DNA of 64,000 nt from Eutrigla gurnardus (lineage: Eukaryota; Chordata; Actinopteri; Perciformes; Triglidae). This document shows positions 1 to 10,719 of this stretch, piece after piece; positions within the stretch are counted from its first letter, which is position 1, and each line of letters starts with the position of its first letter. Both the position numbers and the translations under genes were made by a program. The notes under the pieces were generated by a model. It was given only the letters and a program-made list of their open reading frames with translations. It was not told the origin of the DNA and made no database searches. The stretch spans positions 24,750,529 to 24,814,528 of the forward strand of contig OY741270.1 of NCBI GenBank assembly GCA_963514095.1. The letters are read 5' to 3'.

Positions 1-139
1 ATCAACATTGTCATTACACTCAGGTAGTTTCAAACAGGACACACCCCAACTATGAAAACGGAACGAAGGAGGAAAAGGAAAGCGAGGAAAAGGAGAAGGG
101 GTTAGTGGTCGTTTGGTTTACTCCTGGAGAAGATTTAAG

Positions 140-1999
140 TTAGCCATATTTACTATGTTGTGGCTCAGGGCTGTAACGCTCCATGTAGCCAGAAACAGAG
201 GAAATGTCAGAGGCGCTGTCATTATCTGAGTTGTCATGTTTGTACACTGCTGGTTCACGTGACTGGGACAGAATTTCGGAGTAGGGCTTCCTACTACTTC
301 TGTGTGAATGCCCATCTCGACGCAGTTGGTGGGCATGTCGGTGATGCTCAGTATCCCCACGCCGTCTCTTACCAGGCTTCTGGGGGGAGTTTAGTGATGG
401 TTGGGTCGCGTCACGCCATAGCGCTATCGTTTTTATCAGCTTCTCGATCGGGTCGCACGGATCCCTATCTTCGTCAGTTTGGGAGTTTGTCTGACTCCAG
501 GGGCATGCTGGCAGCTCACCCCCTTTCGCGCTGTTATGAGGGCTCTGCTTTAAGGCGGCGGATGTTTGGGAGTTACTCTCGTTCCTTGGTTTTGTCTGAT
601 TCCTGGGGCGTGCTGGCCGCTCACCCCCTTTCGCGCTGTTACGAGGGCTATGCTTTAAGGCGGCAGACGTTTCGGACGCAGATGTGTCGAAGTTAGCGGG
701 CTGGCTTTTAAGTTTGCGCGCTAAGTGGGTTTCCCAAGCCATCTGTGCGTAATTACGAATCTCTTGCATGGAGAGTCGATGTGTCCTGAAGTGTATGGTG
801 GCATCGTAGCGCACACTTTCGTGTAGGTTATGCAGGAAGAGGGCCTTGAAGGCAGGCTCTTCCTCCACTCCTGGGGAGTTACGGCCCTGAGCATAGGCGG
901 CTCTGAAGCGCCAATAGTACTCCGTGGGTGATTCCTGCCCCTCATGTACGACGGCGAGGGCACTGATCGTAGCGGCGGCGGGATCCCAGTCCCGGCTATA
1001 CTCCTTCCGGAGTGCTGCACAAAGTCTGGAGTATCGGTCCTGGGTTCTGGGTGCAAGTGTTCCTATGAAACTGCGGACATGTCTGGTTGTGGTCTTCCCG
1101 ACTAGTCTGAGCTTCTCCCGTGAGGAGGCATGGGGGAGGTCAATCAGGAGTCTGTCTAACTCTCTCAAATATTCGTCAATATTATGGTTCGAGTTGTCGG
1201 GATCAAAATGTTGAATATCTTTAGCCATGCTCTCTAGCTCTTCAAAGCGGAAGCGCTGTGGCATCCTTTCTGGTGAAGGCGAGACTAAGCTAGGTTGAGG
1301 AGGCGCGTCGCAAATTACAGGTTTGTTCCAAAGATAGGAAGATTTTGGAGGAGAACTTGTGTAAGTTCCACTGCTGGTTTCTTCACTGTCTGTGTCGGAG
1401 CAATGGGAAGCTGCGTAGCCGTTACCGCTGTCTCTCAGTGGAGTTTGTCTTAAGGACTTTGTGTCCGCTGGTAACTGTTCCCATCTTCTGCATGGCGGGG
1501 GAGTCGTATTTTCACTACGAAAAGAGGGGAAGTCGGAGAAGCCTGAATCACACTGACTGGCCGAGTCGGCTGAGGGAGGACATTCTGGTTTAGACTTCGA
1601 CCACCTGTTCTTGTAGGACAAAAACTGGGACTCTGTGGTGTGCAGGACATCTAAATAACGCATGGCTCTCATGTCTGCTGCTTGAGCGTCGTGGAGGTGA
1701 CAAGCACTTTGCTCCTCTAGTGCTACCACTTTTTTCTCTAGGGCAGATTTACTCTGAACCAAGAGACAGGTTTGTTTGTAGAAAGTCAGTAGCAAGCATT
1801 TTAATAATGGACCCTTGGATGATGTTACTTCATCAGATCTGCTGTTCAGTAACACGTTGATCTCCTCTTGGCACTTACTGAGATTTAGTTTCTGCAAAAA
1901 CTCAGAGTAGCCTGTCTGAAGGCTCTGTGCCACAGATGAGATGAACTGTTCACAAAAGTTCTCCATTGTGTCTGGAGAGAAAGGAGGGGGGTTATGCAA
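140..1999 (-). CDS. LTR-retrotransposon gag-like polyprotein
   Basis: A 619-aa open frame lies between a primer-binding site and the left edge of the window, in the position of gag. Gag would form the capsid-like particle of the element. Residues about 230-420 resemble a retrotransposon gag core: an alpha-helical stretch with an EYYWRFRAAYAQGR segment and a PAFKALFLHNLHESVR segment. The C-terminal third is basic and rich in Ser, Pro, Arg and His (nucleic-acid-binding character), but I see no CCHC zinc knuckle. A second Met (MENFCEQF) lies 11 codons downstream and could be the true start. No pol (protease, RT, integrase) is visible; it should lie left of position 1. The frame is intact, so the copy may be young. 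I infer a Ty3/gypsy or retrovirus-like element; the family is not certain. Confidence 0.7.
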   Translation of the reverse strand: MHNPPPFSPDTMENFCEQFISSVAQSLQTGYSEFLQKLNLSKCQEEINVLLNSRSDEVTSSKGPLLKCLLLTFYKQTCLLVQSKSALEKKVVALEEQSACHLHDAQAADMRAMRYLDVLHTTESQFLSYKNRWSKSKPECPPSADSASQCDSGFSDFPSFRSENTTPPPCRRWEQLPADTKSLRQTPLRDSGNGYAASHCSDTDSEETSSGTYTSSPPKSSYLWNKPVICDAPPQPSLVSPSPERMPQRFRFEELESMAKDIQHFDPDNSNHNIDEYLRELDRLLIDLPHASSREKLRLVGKTTTRHVRSFIGTLAPRTQDRYSRLCAALRKEYSRDWDPAAATISALAVVHEGQESPTEYYWRFRAAYAQGRNSPGVEEEPAFKALFLHNLHESVRYDATIHFRTHRLSMQEIRNYAQMAWETHLARKLKSQPANFDTSASETSAALKHSPRNSAKGGERPARPRNQTKPRNESNSQTSAALKQSPHNSAKGGELPACPWSQTNSQTDEDRDPCDPIEKLIKTIALWRDATQPSLNSPQKPGKRRRGDTEHHRHAHQLRRDGHSHRSSRKPYSEILSQSREPAVYKHDNSDNDSASDISSVSGYMERYSPEPQHSKYG

Positions 2000-2717
2000 A
2001 TCACCTGATAAGGTGACTGGCGGTTCTCTTTTAGAGAGGTCAGCTTCACGCTCTAATGATTCTATACAGCAACTCAGACTTACTGTAGGCTGCTTACTTA
2101 ATTCTTTGCCAAAGGCACGCTAACTGAAATGCACGGCAGGAGCAGTTAGGGAATTATTTAGAAATTTTAACTCGAGCTAGAACCCGTGGTGGAAATAGCA
2201 AGGTACAATTTCAACGTTCACAGAGTCGGTGCACTCTGTGGCTCTATTCTCTGCTCTACTTCTAGTAAAGGGAGAATACGGTGGCTTTACTTGTTCGGTG
2301 CTAATCGCAAGAAAAAATAATGTATTTGTTGTTATACTGATGTGGGTGCACAGGTGAGCTGCGTCGACCTGTGACTTACAATGGAGATGTTAGTACTCTT
2401 CTACAGCCTGTGGACTGTCAATGAGGTGTCTCTAGCACCTCTGGTGAGTAATAACAGTGTTATAACGCGTCTTAGTATCCCTACCACTGCGTAGTTTGTT
2501 AGTATTGTTGTCAAACAATAAATGGCTAATCACAACATGCATATGCAACCCTCAACTGTATTTGCTTGGCAAATAGTAACAGGGAGCAAACAAATCGATC
2601 CTTGAACATCGATTTCTAAACAATGATATCAATAACAACAATTCCCATTATTGTTATTATTACTATAATTCTCAGGTTATTGTGCATAAATCTCTGGATA
2701 AAGCTGGTTTAAGAAGG
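2000..2717 (-). other. Untranslated leader of the LTR element
   Basis: About 720 bases separate the primer-binding site from the gag-like start. The stretch is AT-rich near 2750-2850, with no convincing ORF. It would hold any packaging signal, but I cannot identify one. Confidence 0.45.
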
Positions 2718-2734
2718 CCTCACACGGGGCACCA
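2718..2734 (-). other. Primer-binding site of the LTR element
   Basis: On the minus strand the bases TGGTGCCCCGTGTGAGG start four bases after the LTR end. TGG pairs with the CCA end of a tRNA, and the position is the usual one for first-strand priming. I cannot say which tRNA. Confidence 0.6.
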
Positions 2735-2738
2735 TTTA

Positions 2739-4505
2739 TGTTGGGGTTGTAGCAGGAGCAGATTTGGTTATCAACAGTTAACTATTAATATCAATATGAT
2801 TATCGGTATTAATAATTATATTTAATATATCATCATGATATAATCATGAATAAACGGGGCACCACCCTGGGATCAGGGAAAAGATAACCTAAAACTGTAT
2901 TCAGTCTCAATATAAAGGTTTTATACTCACATGCCAATCATCGTGATCATTGGCATAGGAGTACAAAACCAATCGAACAAACAAAAGGCGTGAAATTCAA
3001 GCACTAGCCTTCACAACCTGCTGTTATCCAGTGACATATACACAACAAGCACAAGAGACCGCTAGTTATAATATAATAAGATTTATTAAAATCAGTAATA
3101 ATGATCACAATCAATAACACTGCAATTAACAAAGCCTTATTACCTAACTACCTAACACACAAAGCTAAGCTTAAACAAAGGATGTGTGTGTGTGTGTGTG
3201 TGTGCGCGTGCGTGTGCATGTGCGTGTGTGTGTGTGCGTGCGTGTCGAGAGAGAGGGAGAGAGAGAGAGGGAGAGATGGCTATGGGCGGCCACCAGATGT
3301 AGCGAGAGAGAGAGAGAGGTGGAGCTATTCCTCGCAGCGTTCAGGGGCGGAGCCACTGAGGTCTGATGGAGTAGCGAGAGAGAGAGAGAGGTGGAGCTAT
3401 TCCTCGCAGCGGTCAGGGGCGGAGCCACTGAGGTCTGACGGAGTAGAGAGAGAGAGAGAGAGATAGCCGTATGTAGCCACCAGATGTAGCTATGTCCCTA
3501 GCGCCCGCCGGGAACAGCTGGCTTAGGACACGTGTGTGCGGTGTGTGTGTGTTAGCGGGGCACAAACAAAGAGAGAGAGGATGCGCGAGCGATATTCGGA
3601 GGGACAGACAGCGTGCCGTTATCACACGGGCTCGCGTGAATGAACTGGCGTTTATTCCGCGAGACCGGTCTTTTAACTGATAGTAGAGGCTTTCTGAGCT
3701 CGCGAATATGGCGGAGGTTAGTCGAAAACACTGTTACAGAAATCAACCCAGCGGCGATATCAGCATTCAAATACAGCAGCACATGAACCAACGGACTCGG
3801 CGGTCCGCGATCAGAACTTAAAACACATTAACAAGAATTACAAGCATATCCTACACTATCACTTATGTCTCTGCCCAGACTGATAGCCTCTTACTGGTAT
3901 CGTTGCGTAAGACGATGACGGCGTTCCGTAACGGCGGTGGTTCGTGAGTCCCCGGCGTCAGCGGTGGACGTGATGAGTCGGCTTCGTCCAGACGAGAGCG
4001 GAGCGGGTTTCCTCTCGTTGATCAAACTCAAATAAAGAAAACAGTCCGTGTTTCTTTCTTCCACGGACGGCGATATAATCGCGGCTTGGCGATTTGGTCA
4101 GCTTACTTCAGACAGCGTCTGGTAGCTGGACGGCAGGAACCGGCTTGGTTCCTCTTGTTGCAGCGGTGCGCTGCGGGGCCGTGTCCACCTCCTGTTGGTG
4201 GAGGGGTCGCCTCCCGTGGCAACGTGGTGTTGCGATGGAAGCGCTGGAACCAGCTCCCGGGTAGGAGTGGGAGCCAGAGAGTAAGAGTGAATAAGAGAGC
4301 GTTCTCCGGGCGGCTTCGGTTTATAAAGCTCAGGCCGCTCCAGGGGACCCCCTGGGGCGCCCGTTGTGACGTCACATTCCTCACCTGGGTGAGAAGTGAA
4401 ACTAAAATGGCGGTGTAGTTTTAATCCCCTTTGTCCCTTTGTCCTGGCCGCATGTGTGGGCTTCTGTAGGCCGCATTGTGTAGTCCTAACGGTTAGGTCC
4501 CAACA
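2739..4505 (-). mobile_element. 5' LTR of an LTR retrotransposon (1.77 kb, minus orientation)
   Basis: Read on the minus strand this block begins TGTTGGGACC and ends ACAACCCCAACA, so it has the TG...CA ends and a 7-bp terminal inverted repeat (TGTTGGG/CCCAACA) expected of an LTR. A primer-binding site follows 4 bases after its 3' end and a gag-like ORF lies downstream. Inside, a TATA-like TTTATAAA is at 4320-4327, and AATAAA signals on the minus strand are at 3651-3656 and 3082-3087. It also holds a (GT)n tract (3183-3245) and two copies of a ~66-bp block between about 3300 and 3450. The second LTR would be left of the window, so LTR-LTR identity cannot be judged. Confidence 0.75.
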
Positions 4506-4870
4506 CTAGTGACCAAAAGAATGAGATCATGAAGCAGCTGAAATTAGTTTGCTTTGTAGGTTGACAGGGCTCAGCCTTAGAGACAGGGTGAGGAGCTTAA
4601 ACAACCAGAGGGAACTCCGAGTTAGTGACGCTGCTCTTTCATGTTGAAAGGCTGAGTTACGCTGAGGTGGTTCGGGCATCAGATCAGGCTGCCTCCTGGA
4701 TGCCTCCCTTTAAAGGTTTTCTGGCATGTCCAACTGGTAAGAGGCCTAGGAGTAGACACAGAATACGCTGGAGGCAGAAGAAATCTCATCTTGCCTGGGA
4801 AGGACTTGGGGTCCCCCAAGGGGAGCTGAGAAGTGTTGCTGGAGAGAGGGATGTTTGGAATGGGGAAATG
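4506..4870 (+). mobile_element. LINE 3'-end remnant
   Basis: The stretch from AGTGACCAAAAGAATGAGAT through the tract with CTCCTGGATGCCTCCCTTTA resembles the degenerate 3' coding end of a LINE that is very common in fish genomes (encoded text of the type 'HVERLSYAEVVRASDQAASWM'). The frame is open for about 95 codons but no reverse transcriptase domain is present. The LTR element inserted into this remnant at 4505/4506, so the LINE is the older of the two. Confidence 0.55.
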
Positions 4871-4994
4871 GTTAGTAAGTCTGGAGGGACATTTAGCCTT
4901 GAGCTGGTTTAAAATGAAAGAAGACTTAGCTGAATTGTTTTGTCGCTGTCAACAGATTTCTGTTTTTCTGATTGTGTTACTGTGTTTGTCACAG

Positions 4995-6722
4995 TGAGGC
5001 TCAGGGTCTGGAGTTGATGTGTGTTGCCCTGGCAGAAGGTGGTACAGCTTGGGCGCTGGATGCCAGCGGCAGCCTCTGGTTTAGAACGGGCATCTGTTCA
5101 ACCAGACCACAGGGTGACGACGACCACTGGTGGCAGGTACACAAAGAGACACAACGTCCGTCCTGGTTTGATCTCAGTTCAGTTGTGTAGTTTCACAGCC
5201 TGTATGTCTCCCTGCCTGTCTCTGTCTCTCTCCATCAGATCAGTATTTCGGACTATGTGGTGTTCGATCAGGGCAGTCTGTTCCAGACACTGCTGCATGC
5301 AACTCAGAGTGTTGCCACAGTAACCAGGGCACCGGTGGAGCGGGTGGTGGCCTTTCTGTCCCAGTACTCACAGTGCCAGCCAAGCCTGGTCAGCGCCAAC
5401 AGCAGTGGAGTCTGGGTTGCCTCGGGACGTAACCAGCTGCACCTGGCCCGTGGCAGTCTCGTGGGTCAGTAGAGCTCCCGAAAAACTCAGTCCAGTATAA
5501 CAGAAGAACAGATTTTAGGGTACATTTGTGTTTGCTTTTTGTGTTTGGTTCTTTTAGGAACTTTCTGGCAGAACGTTGTTCCAAGAGGAACAGTCTCAGC
5601 CACCAAGTGGACCTTCATCACGTCTTCAGCTGTGCCTCACAGAGAAGGTCAAACATCTGGACACTACACACACCCAGACCTTTGCAACTAGTCCTGAGAC
5701 CTCTGAAACTAGTCATTAGATCCTGCAACTAGTCCCCCAACCTCTGCAACTAATTCTCAGACCTCTGCATCTAGTTCTCAAACCTTTACAACTAGATTTC
5801 AGACCTATACAACTAGTCCCCAGGCCTTTGCAGCTGGTCCCCAGGCCTCTGGAACTAGTCCTCGCATCTCTTAAACTTGTCCATAGTCCTCTTCAACTCG
5901 ACTTCAAACCTCTTCAACTAGTCCTCAGACTGCTGCAACTAGTCCACATACTTCTGTAACTGTTTACCAGACATCGGTAACTAGTCCCCAGACCTCTACA
6001 ACTAGTCTGCAGACCTCACCAACTAGTCCCCAGATGTCCAGAAGGCAGAGTCTATAACACTAAACACATTTTTACATTAAACACAACTGATGATTAGTCT
6101 ACCTGTGTTTTATCTGTCTCAGGTACGTTCCTGTGGTTGGCTCAGAGCAGGAAGGATCTGTTCTGTGTTTGGGACCAAGATGGCGAGCTCCGTCCCTCTA
6201 CCGTCCCTCTACCACTTGAGGTAAACTCAACTTATCTTCCTGTGTGTTCTGCTGGCGTTGTACTGTGTTCTACCTGTGGTCTACCTGTGTGCCCAGATGG
6301 AGCTGACTCACCTGTCTGCCTGTCGTGATGCCCTGTGGGGTTTAGACAGCCATGGCAGAGTCAATATTCGTACGCTGTCTCCGTCCTGTCCCTTCGGCCT
6401 ACACTGGACCCCCTTAGACCTGAGCCAGCTGGGTACGTACCTTAATCCTACAGGTGGTGAGTGGGGGGAGTAACCCTAACCCGGAGGTTTGGTTTATAGC
6501 TATATCCTTCTTCAAAAACAGCCGTTACTATCTTCTTTGAAATAAACACTAATTCTGACAACTATGACACATTCTGCTTTATGACCAAAGGCTTTGGACC
6601 AGCGTTAAGTTTCCATTTTTAAATCCAGTTCATTTAACTACGACATCTAACCTGACCTTGATGGTATGAATGTAACGTTTGTCTTTGTGGGGGTTCACTT
6701 CTGGTCAGGTTACAGTATGACG

Positions 6723-6812
<90 letters not shown>

Positions 6813-8658
6813 CAAGTCAGCTGTGTTTCTCCGTCACATTGACAGGTTGTGGTTGTGTAATCAGAGGTCAGAGGTCAACAGTCTGTCTCGCCCCTGCCTG
6901 TCTGTCTGTCTGTCTGCTGTCTCTCTCCTGTCTATCTGATGTCTTTCTGACAGTTGAGACAAAGATAACGTTCTGATCTACTTTGACTTTGAGTCTTGTT
7001 CTCCTATGTTTTGTTGTGGACTGGTCTCAGTGGGTCTGGGGGGACGGCCTCCGTGGGTCTGAGGGTGCGGTCTCCGTGGGTCTGAGGGGGCGTCTCCATG
7101 GGTCTGAGGGGACGGTCTCAGTGGGTCTGAGGGGACGGTCTCTGTGGGTCTGAGAGGACATTCTGGGTCTGAGGGGACGGTCTCAGTGACAGACAGCTGC
7201 AGCAGCACATTCATTGACTTCCAGAGGTCAAAGGTCAGCATATCGGTCGTCAGATTTGGCTGTTTACCAGAAACAGACGTGGAATTAGAAACAGAACGTG
7301 GACACTTGATCCTGGTAACATTCCACCTGGACTCGGCTGGAACCAGACTGAAGACCCGACCACCAAATGGATCTGGAGGTCCATGAAGTGGTTGGTCACT
7401 GAGGAGATTTTAGGGGTTCTTGAGGGGGTTCCTAAGGTCCACTGAGAAGAGGTCTAGGGCTCCTTGGTGCAGATCAGTGGGTTCTTGAGGGGGTTCTACT
7501 CGTTTCACATGCTCGTTTATGAAGAAATGTGTACAGGTGTGTTCAGGTCACCTGTGTCTTACAGGAAGTGTCCGTCTGGTCAGTGTGAGCTGCGGCAGTC
7601 AGAACGTCTGGGCTGTGGACAGTCAGGGAGTCGTTTACTTCAGAGTGGGCACCCAACCACTGAACCCCAGCATGATGCTGCCAGCCTGGATCCAAATAGA
7701 ACCCCCTGTACAGGTAACACACACTGGATCCACATAGAACCCCCTGTACAGGTAACACACACTGGATCCACATAGAACCCCCTGTACAGGTAACACACAC
7801 TGGATCCACATAGAACCCCCTATACATGTAACACGCACACACTGGATCCACATAGAACCACTGCTACAACGTGTCTGTGTGACCCATCCAGATAACTGTG
7901 ACATCATGTCTCTGCAGCCAATAGGAGTGCAGCTGGTCAGTATTCAGACGAGTCCTAACGATGGTCTTCTCTGGGCGTTGGACAACAGAGGAAGTGTCTT
8001 CGTCAGGACCGGCCTGAGTGATGAGATGCCTGTAGGGACTGACTGGGAGCTGGTACCAGGTACACACCTGTCTGTCTGATCCCAACACCTGTCTGTCCAT
8101 AGACACCGGTAGAACTTGTGCAGTACTAAGTATTGTGTATACTGTATTAGGAATATGTAGTTGGCAGTACTCTCGTTGTGTCCTTCAGGTCTCGCCGTCA
8201 GCCAGCTGGTCCTCAGCAGTCGGACGGTTTGGGTTCGTTGTCTAAATGGAGATTTGGCTCGACGTTACGGCCTCTCTGAGAGGAACCCTGCTGGGGATTA
8301 CTGGAAGAAGATACCTGGGAACACCAACTGGTTAACTGGTGAGACTGGTTTATACTGGGGAAACTGGATTATACTGTCAGAAAATAATGTATACAAAAAA
8401 TTATTATCGGATTCGATTCGGGTGTATTAAGTGTCTCAGGTGTATTTCGGGTGTATTTCGTGTCTCAGGTGTATTTCTCTCTCTCTCTCTCTCTCGCTCT
8501 CTTCAGTCACTCCAGAGGACGAGTTGTGGGCGGTGACTCTGATTGGTGGATTGTCCCGTCGCCTGACGAAGCTCATCCCACAGACTCCCTGTCGGCCCGC
8601 GCCCTCAGGCCCCTCCCTCAGCGGGGACGATGTTGACGATGAATGGGAGCTCATCTGA
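4995..8658 (+). CDS. tecpr1: Tectonin beta-propeller repeat-containing protein 1, C-terminal exons
   Basis: Nine coding exons in consistent phase: 4995-5136, 5239-5464, 5558-5647, 6123-6220, 6297-6432, 7565-7713, 7918-8059, 8189-8338, 8507-8658. They encode the last ~381 residues, ending DDEWELI. Tectonin repeats are visible as WALDASGSLWFRTG, WVASGRNQ, WGLDSHGRVNIRT, WAVDSQGVVYFRVG, WALDNRGSVFVRTG and WVRCLNGDLARRYG. The family protein (about 1160 aa) binds the ATG12-ATG5 conjugate and membrane lipids and acts in autophagosome-lysosome fusion and in response to lysosomal damage. The N-terminal two thirds, with the first propeller, dysferlin domains and PH domain, is not in the window. The intron before 4995 carries a LINE remnant and an antisense LTR element. 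Identity is firm from residue-level similarity over all nine exons. Confidence 0.93.
5679..6040 (+). repeat. Minisatellite, ~21-bp unit, TECPR1 intron
   Basis: About 17 degenerate copies around the core CCTCTGCAACTAGTCCCCAG, starting some 30 bases after the exon ending at 5647. The reverse complement (GGGGACTAGTTGCAGAGG) is the same motif that forms the arrays in TRAF3 introns. Confidence 0.8.
6726..6812 (+). repeat. (CA)n microsatellite
   Basis: Two long CA runs separated by ATAGATA, in the long TECPR1 intron 6433-7564. Confidence 0.95.
7015..7190 (+). repeat. Minisatellite, ~23-bp unit, TECPR1 intron
   Basis: About seven copies of GTGGGTCTGAGGGGACGGTC with small indels. Confidence 0.75.
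7687..7860 (+). repeat. 38-bp tandem duplication spanning a TECPR1 exon end and splice donor
   Basis: The last 27 bases of the exon ending at 7713 plus 11 intron bases form a 38-bp unit (7687-7724) that recurs at 7725, 7763 and 7801, with a degenerate part-copy to 7860. CAG|GTAACA donors therefore occur at 7714, 7752 and 7790; the next copy reads CAT|GTAACA. Confidence 0.9.
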
Positions 8659-9160
8659 CCCATGACATCACTGTGATGTCATCACTGTCACTTCCTGTGA
8701 CTGTTGAGCAAACTTTTCTGAAAAAAGATGGCCACACAGAGGAAGTCCAGGTGATCGCTGGGAGATGAAAGGAACTGAGACTTTGTTTTATTTTGTTTTT
8801 AACAGGAGGCACTTTAATCTGAAGGAATGGTGGACCAGTTCAACCTGGTTCAAACCGGTCCTAACTGGTTCTGAATGAGGAAGGATCAATCCAGTTTCCA
8901 TCAGCCTGGTCCTAACTTTATGAATGAGTTTCAATTTAGTCTAGTCAGGTTGATTGTGGACCAGTTTGGTTGAATGTGGTCCAGTCTGGTAGAAACTGGT
9001 CAAATCTACTTGTAGTTGTATCTTTTTTATGATTGACTAAGGTTTAAGCTAAATATTAAAGGGACATCACAGTGTTGGACTCTCAGTCCAGTTTGTGTTC
9101 TTATTCAGTTTTGTTTCTCTATGTTTAGTATTTCTGGACAGTTAGAGAATCTTCTGAGTG
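8659..9160 (+). other. Probable TECPR1 3' UTR
   Basis: Non-coding sequence after the TGA at 8656-8658. A variant polyadenylation signal, ATTAAA, is at 9055-9060. No other feature seen. Confidence 0.5.
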
Positions 9161-9164
9161 AATT

Positions 9165-9596
9165 AAAGAAGGGAAACGACAGGAACTAGTTAAACTGAGT
9201 TAAACTGTGTTTTACCTGAGTTCAACTGGATTCAACTGTGTTTACCTGGATTTAACTGAGTTAAACTGGGTTAAAGTGAGTTAAACTGGATTAAATTGAG
9301 TGAAACTGTGTGTTTTACAAGAGAAAAAAATGGGTTTTACCTGAATTAAACTAAGTTAAACTTGGTTTAACCGGTCTGAACTGAGTTAAACTGGGTTAAG
9401 ATGTGTTTTAACAGGGTTAAACTGAACTTAACTGAGTTAAACTGTGTGAAACTGTATTTTACCTGCATTAAACTGGGCTAAACTGGATTAAACTGGGTTA
9501 ATAAACTGTTAAACTGAGTTAAACTGTATTTTACCTGGGTTAAACTGGGTTAAAAGTGTGTTTTACCTGGATTAAACTGGGTTAAACTTCATTAAA
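9165..9596 (+). repeat. Minisatellite with AGTTAAACTGGG-type units
   Basis: A degenerate array of 10-12-bp units of the form GAGTTAAACTGG or GGTTAAACTG, with occasional TGTTTTACCTG blocks, for about 430 bases. The SINE below begins where it ends. Confidence 0.8.
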
Positions 9597-9785
9597 CTGG
9601 CGCTCAGGTGGTCGAGTGGTTAGAGCGCATGCCATGTACACATATACGCAGCCGTCCCTGGTTCGAATCCCGGCCGGAGGTCCTTTGCTGCATGTCACAT
9701 CCCCCTCTCTCCCCCGTGTTTCCTGTCTGTCTACTTCTAAATAAAAGGTGTCTATGCCAGAAAAAAATCTTTAAAAAAACAAAAG
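9597..9785 (+). mobile_element. tRNA-derived SINE
   Basis: The head has Pol III box A (TGGTCGAGTGG, 9609-9619) and box B (GGTTCGAATCC, 9660-9670). The body then runs to an A-rich tail at about 9770-9785. The sequence type is a widespread percomorph SINE. The head is SINE-embedded, so I do not call a functional tRNA gene. Confidence 0.8.
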
Positions 9786-10133
9786 AACATGTAACAAATC
9801 TACTCTCTAGTTTGTTCAAGTTCAGGTTCTGATGTGTATAAGACAGACGATTCCTCAGGTTTCTTATGTTCACGTCAACAAAGTAGAAAGTAAAAACCGC
9901 CTTGATTCGGTTCTAAACGTTCATTATTCCGTTGAACATGACGAGATCCTCTCCAGACATGTTTTAAGATCTTTAAGTAATATTACCTTATATATTATAA
10001 CATCAAAATATGATCTGATATCAGGACTCTGAGGTAGAAACAGGTTTATACAGTATTTACATTTGTGATGAAGATTAACATGAACTCTAGAAATCACAGT
10101 GGAACTAAGGAAAGACATAATTATCTTATATTA
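9786..10133. other. Intergenic, no feature seen
   Basis: AT-rich unique sequence between the SINE and the trinucleotide-rich tract. I see no gene or repeat in it. Confidence 0.5.
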
Positions 10134-10506
10134 TATTATCACCGATATCATCTTCATCACCATCATCATCAAAATCATTATCACCATAAATATCATTAGC
10201 ATCGTCAGCATCATCATCAATATCATCTCCATCACCATCAATATAATCAACAATATCAGCATCAGCATCTTCATCACCATCAATATCATCATCATCACCA
10301 TCAATATCATAATCATCAATATCATAATCAATATCATCATCTTCATCATCACCATCAATATCATCATCAATATCTTCATCATCACCATCAATATCATCAT
10401 CTTCATCATGATCATTAATATCATCTTCTTCATCACCATCAATATCATAATCAATATCATCAATATCTTCATCGTCACCATCAATATCATCATCTTCAAC
10501 ATCATC
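10134..10506 (+). repeat. ATC-rich trinucleotide/hexanucleotide tract
   Basis: About 370 bases of interleaved ATCATC, ACCATC and AATATC units. Open frames on both strands are low-complexity artefacts (runs of Ile or Met). Confidence 0.9.
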
Positions 10507-10719
10507 TTGAGATTTTCACATAAAACACAAAAGCTTGTATCTCCCCTTCAGTTTCCTCAGGGTCCTAAAGCCCGTCAAGTCAAATTAACGGGTTTTTACC
10601 CGACAGTATTGATCGCTGATCAGTGAGCAGGCCTGTTTTTAGCATTCATTCAACACACCATCAAATCACAGCAGTCCCAGGTGTTGGCAGTTTTTTTCCC
10701 ATGGTGACGGATGATGTCA

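Noticed and set aside
9597..9672. tRNA gene
   Set aside because: Pol III boxes are present, but the sequence continues into a SINE body with an A-rich tail and I could not fold a full cloverleaf with a clean acceptor stem.
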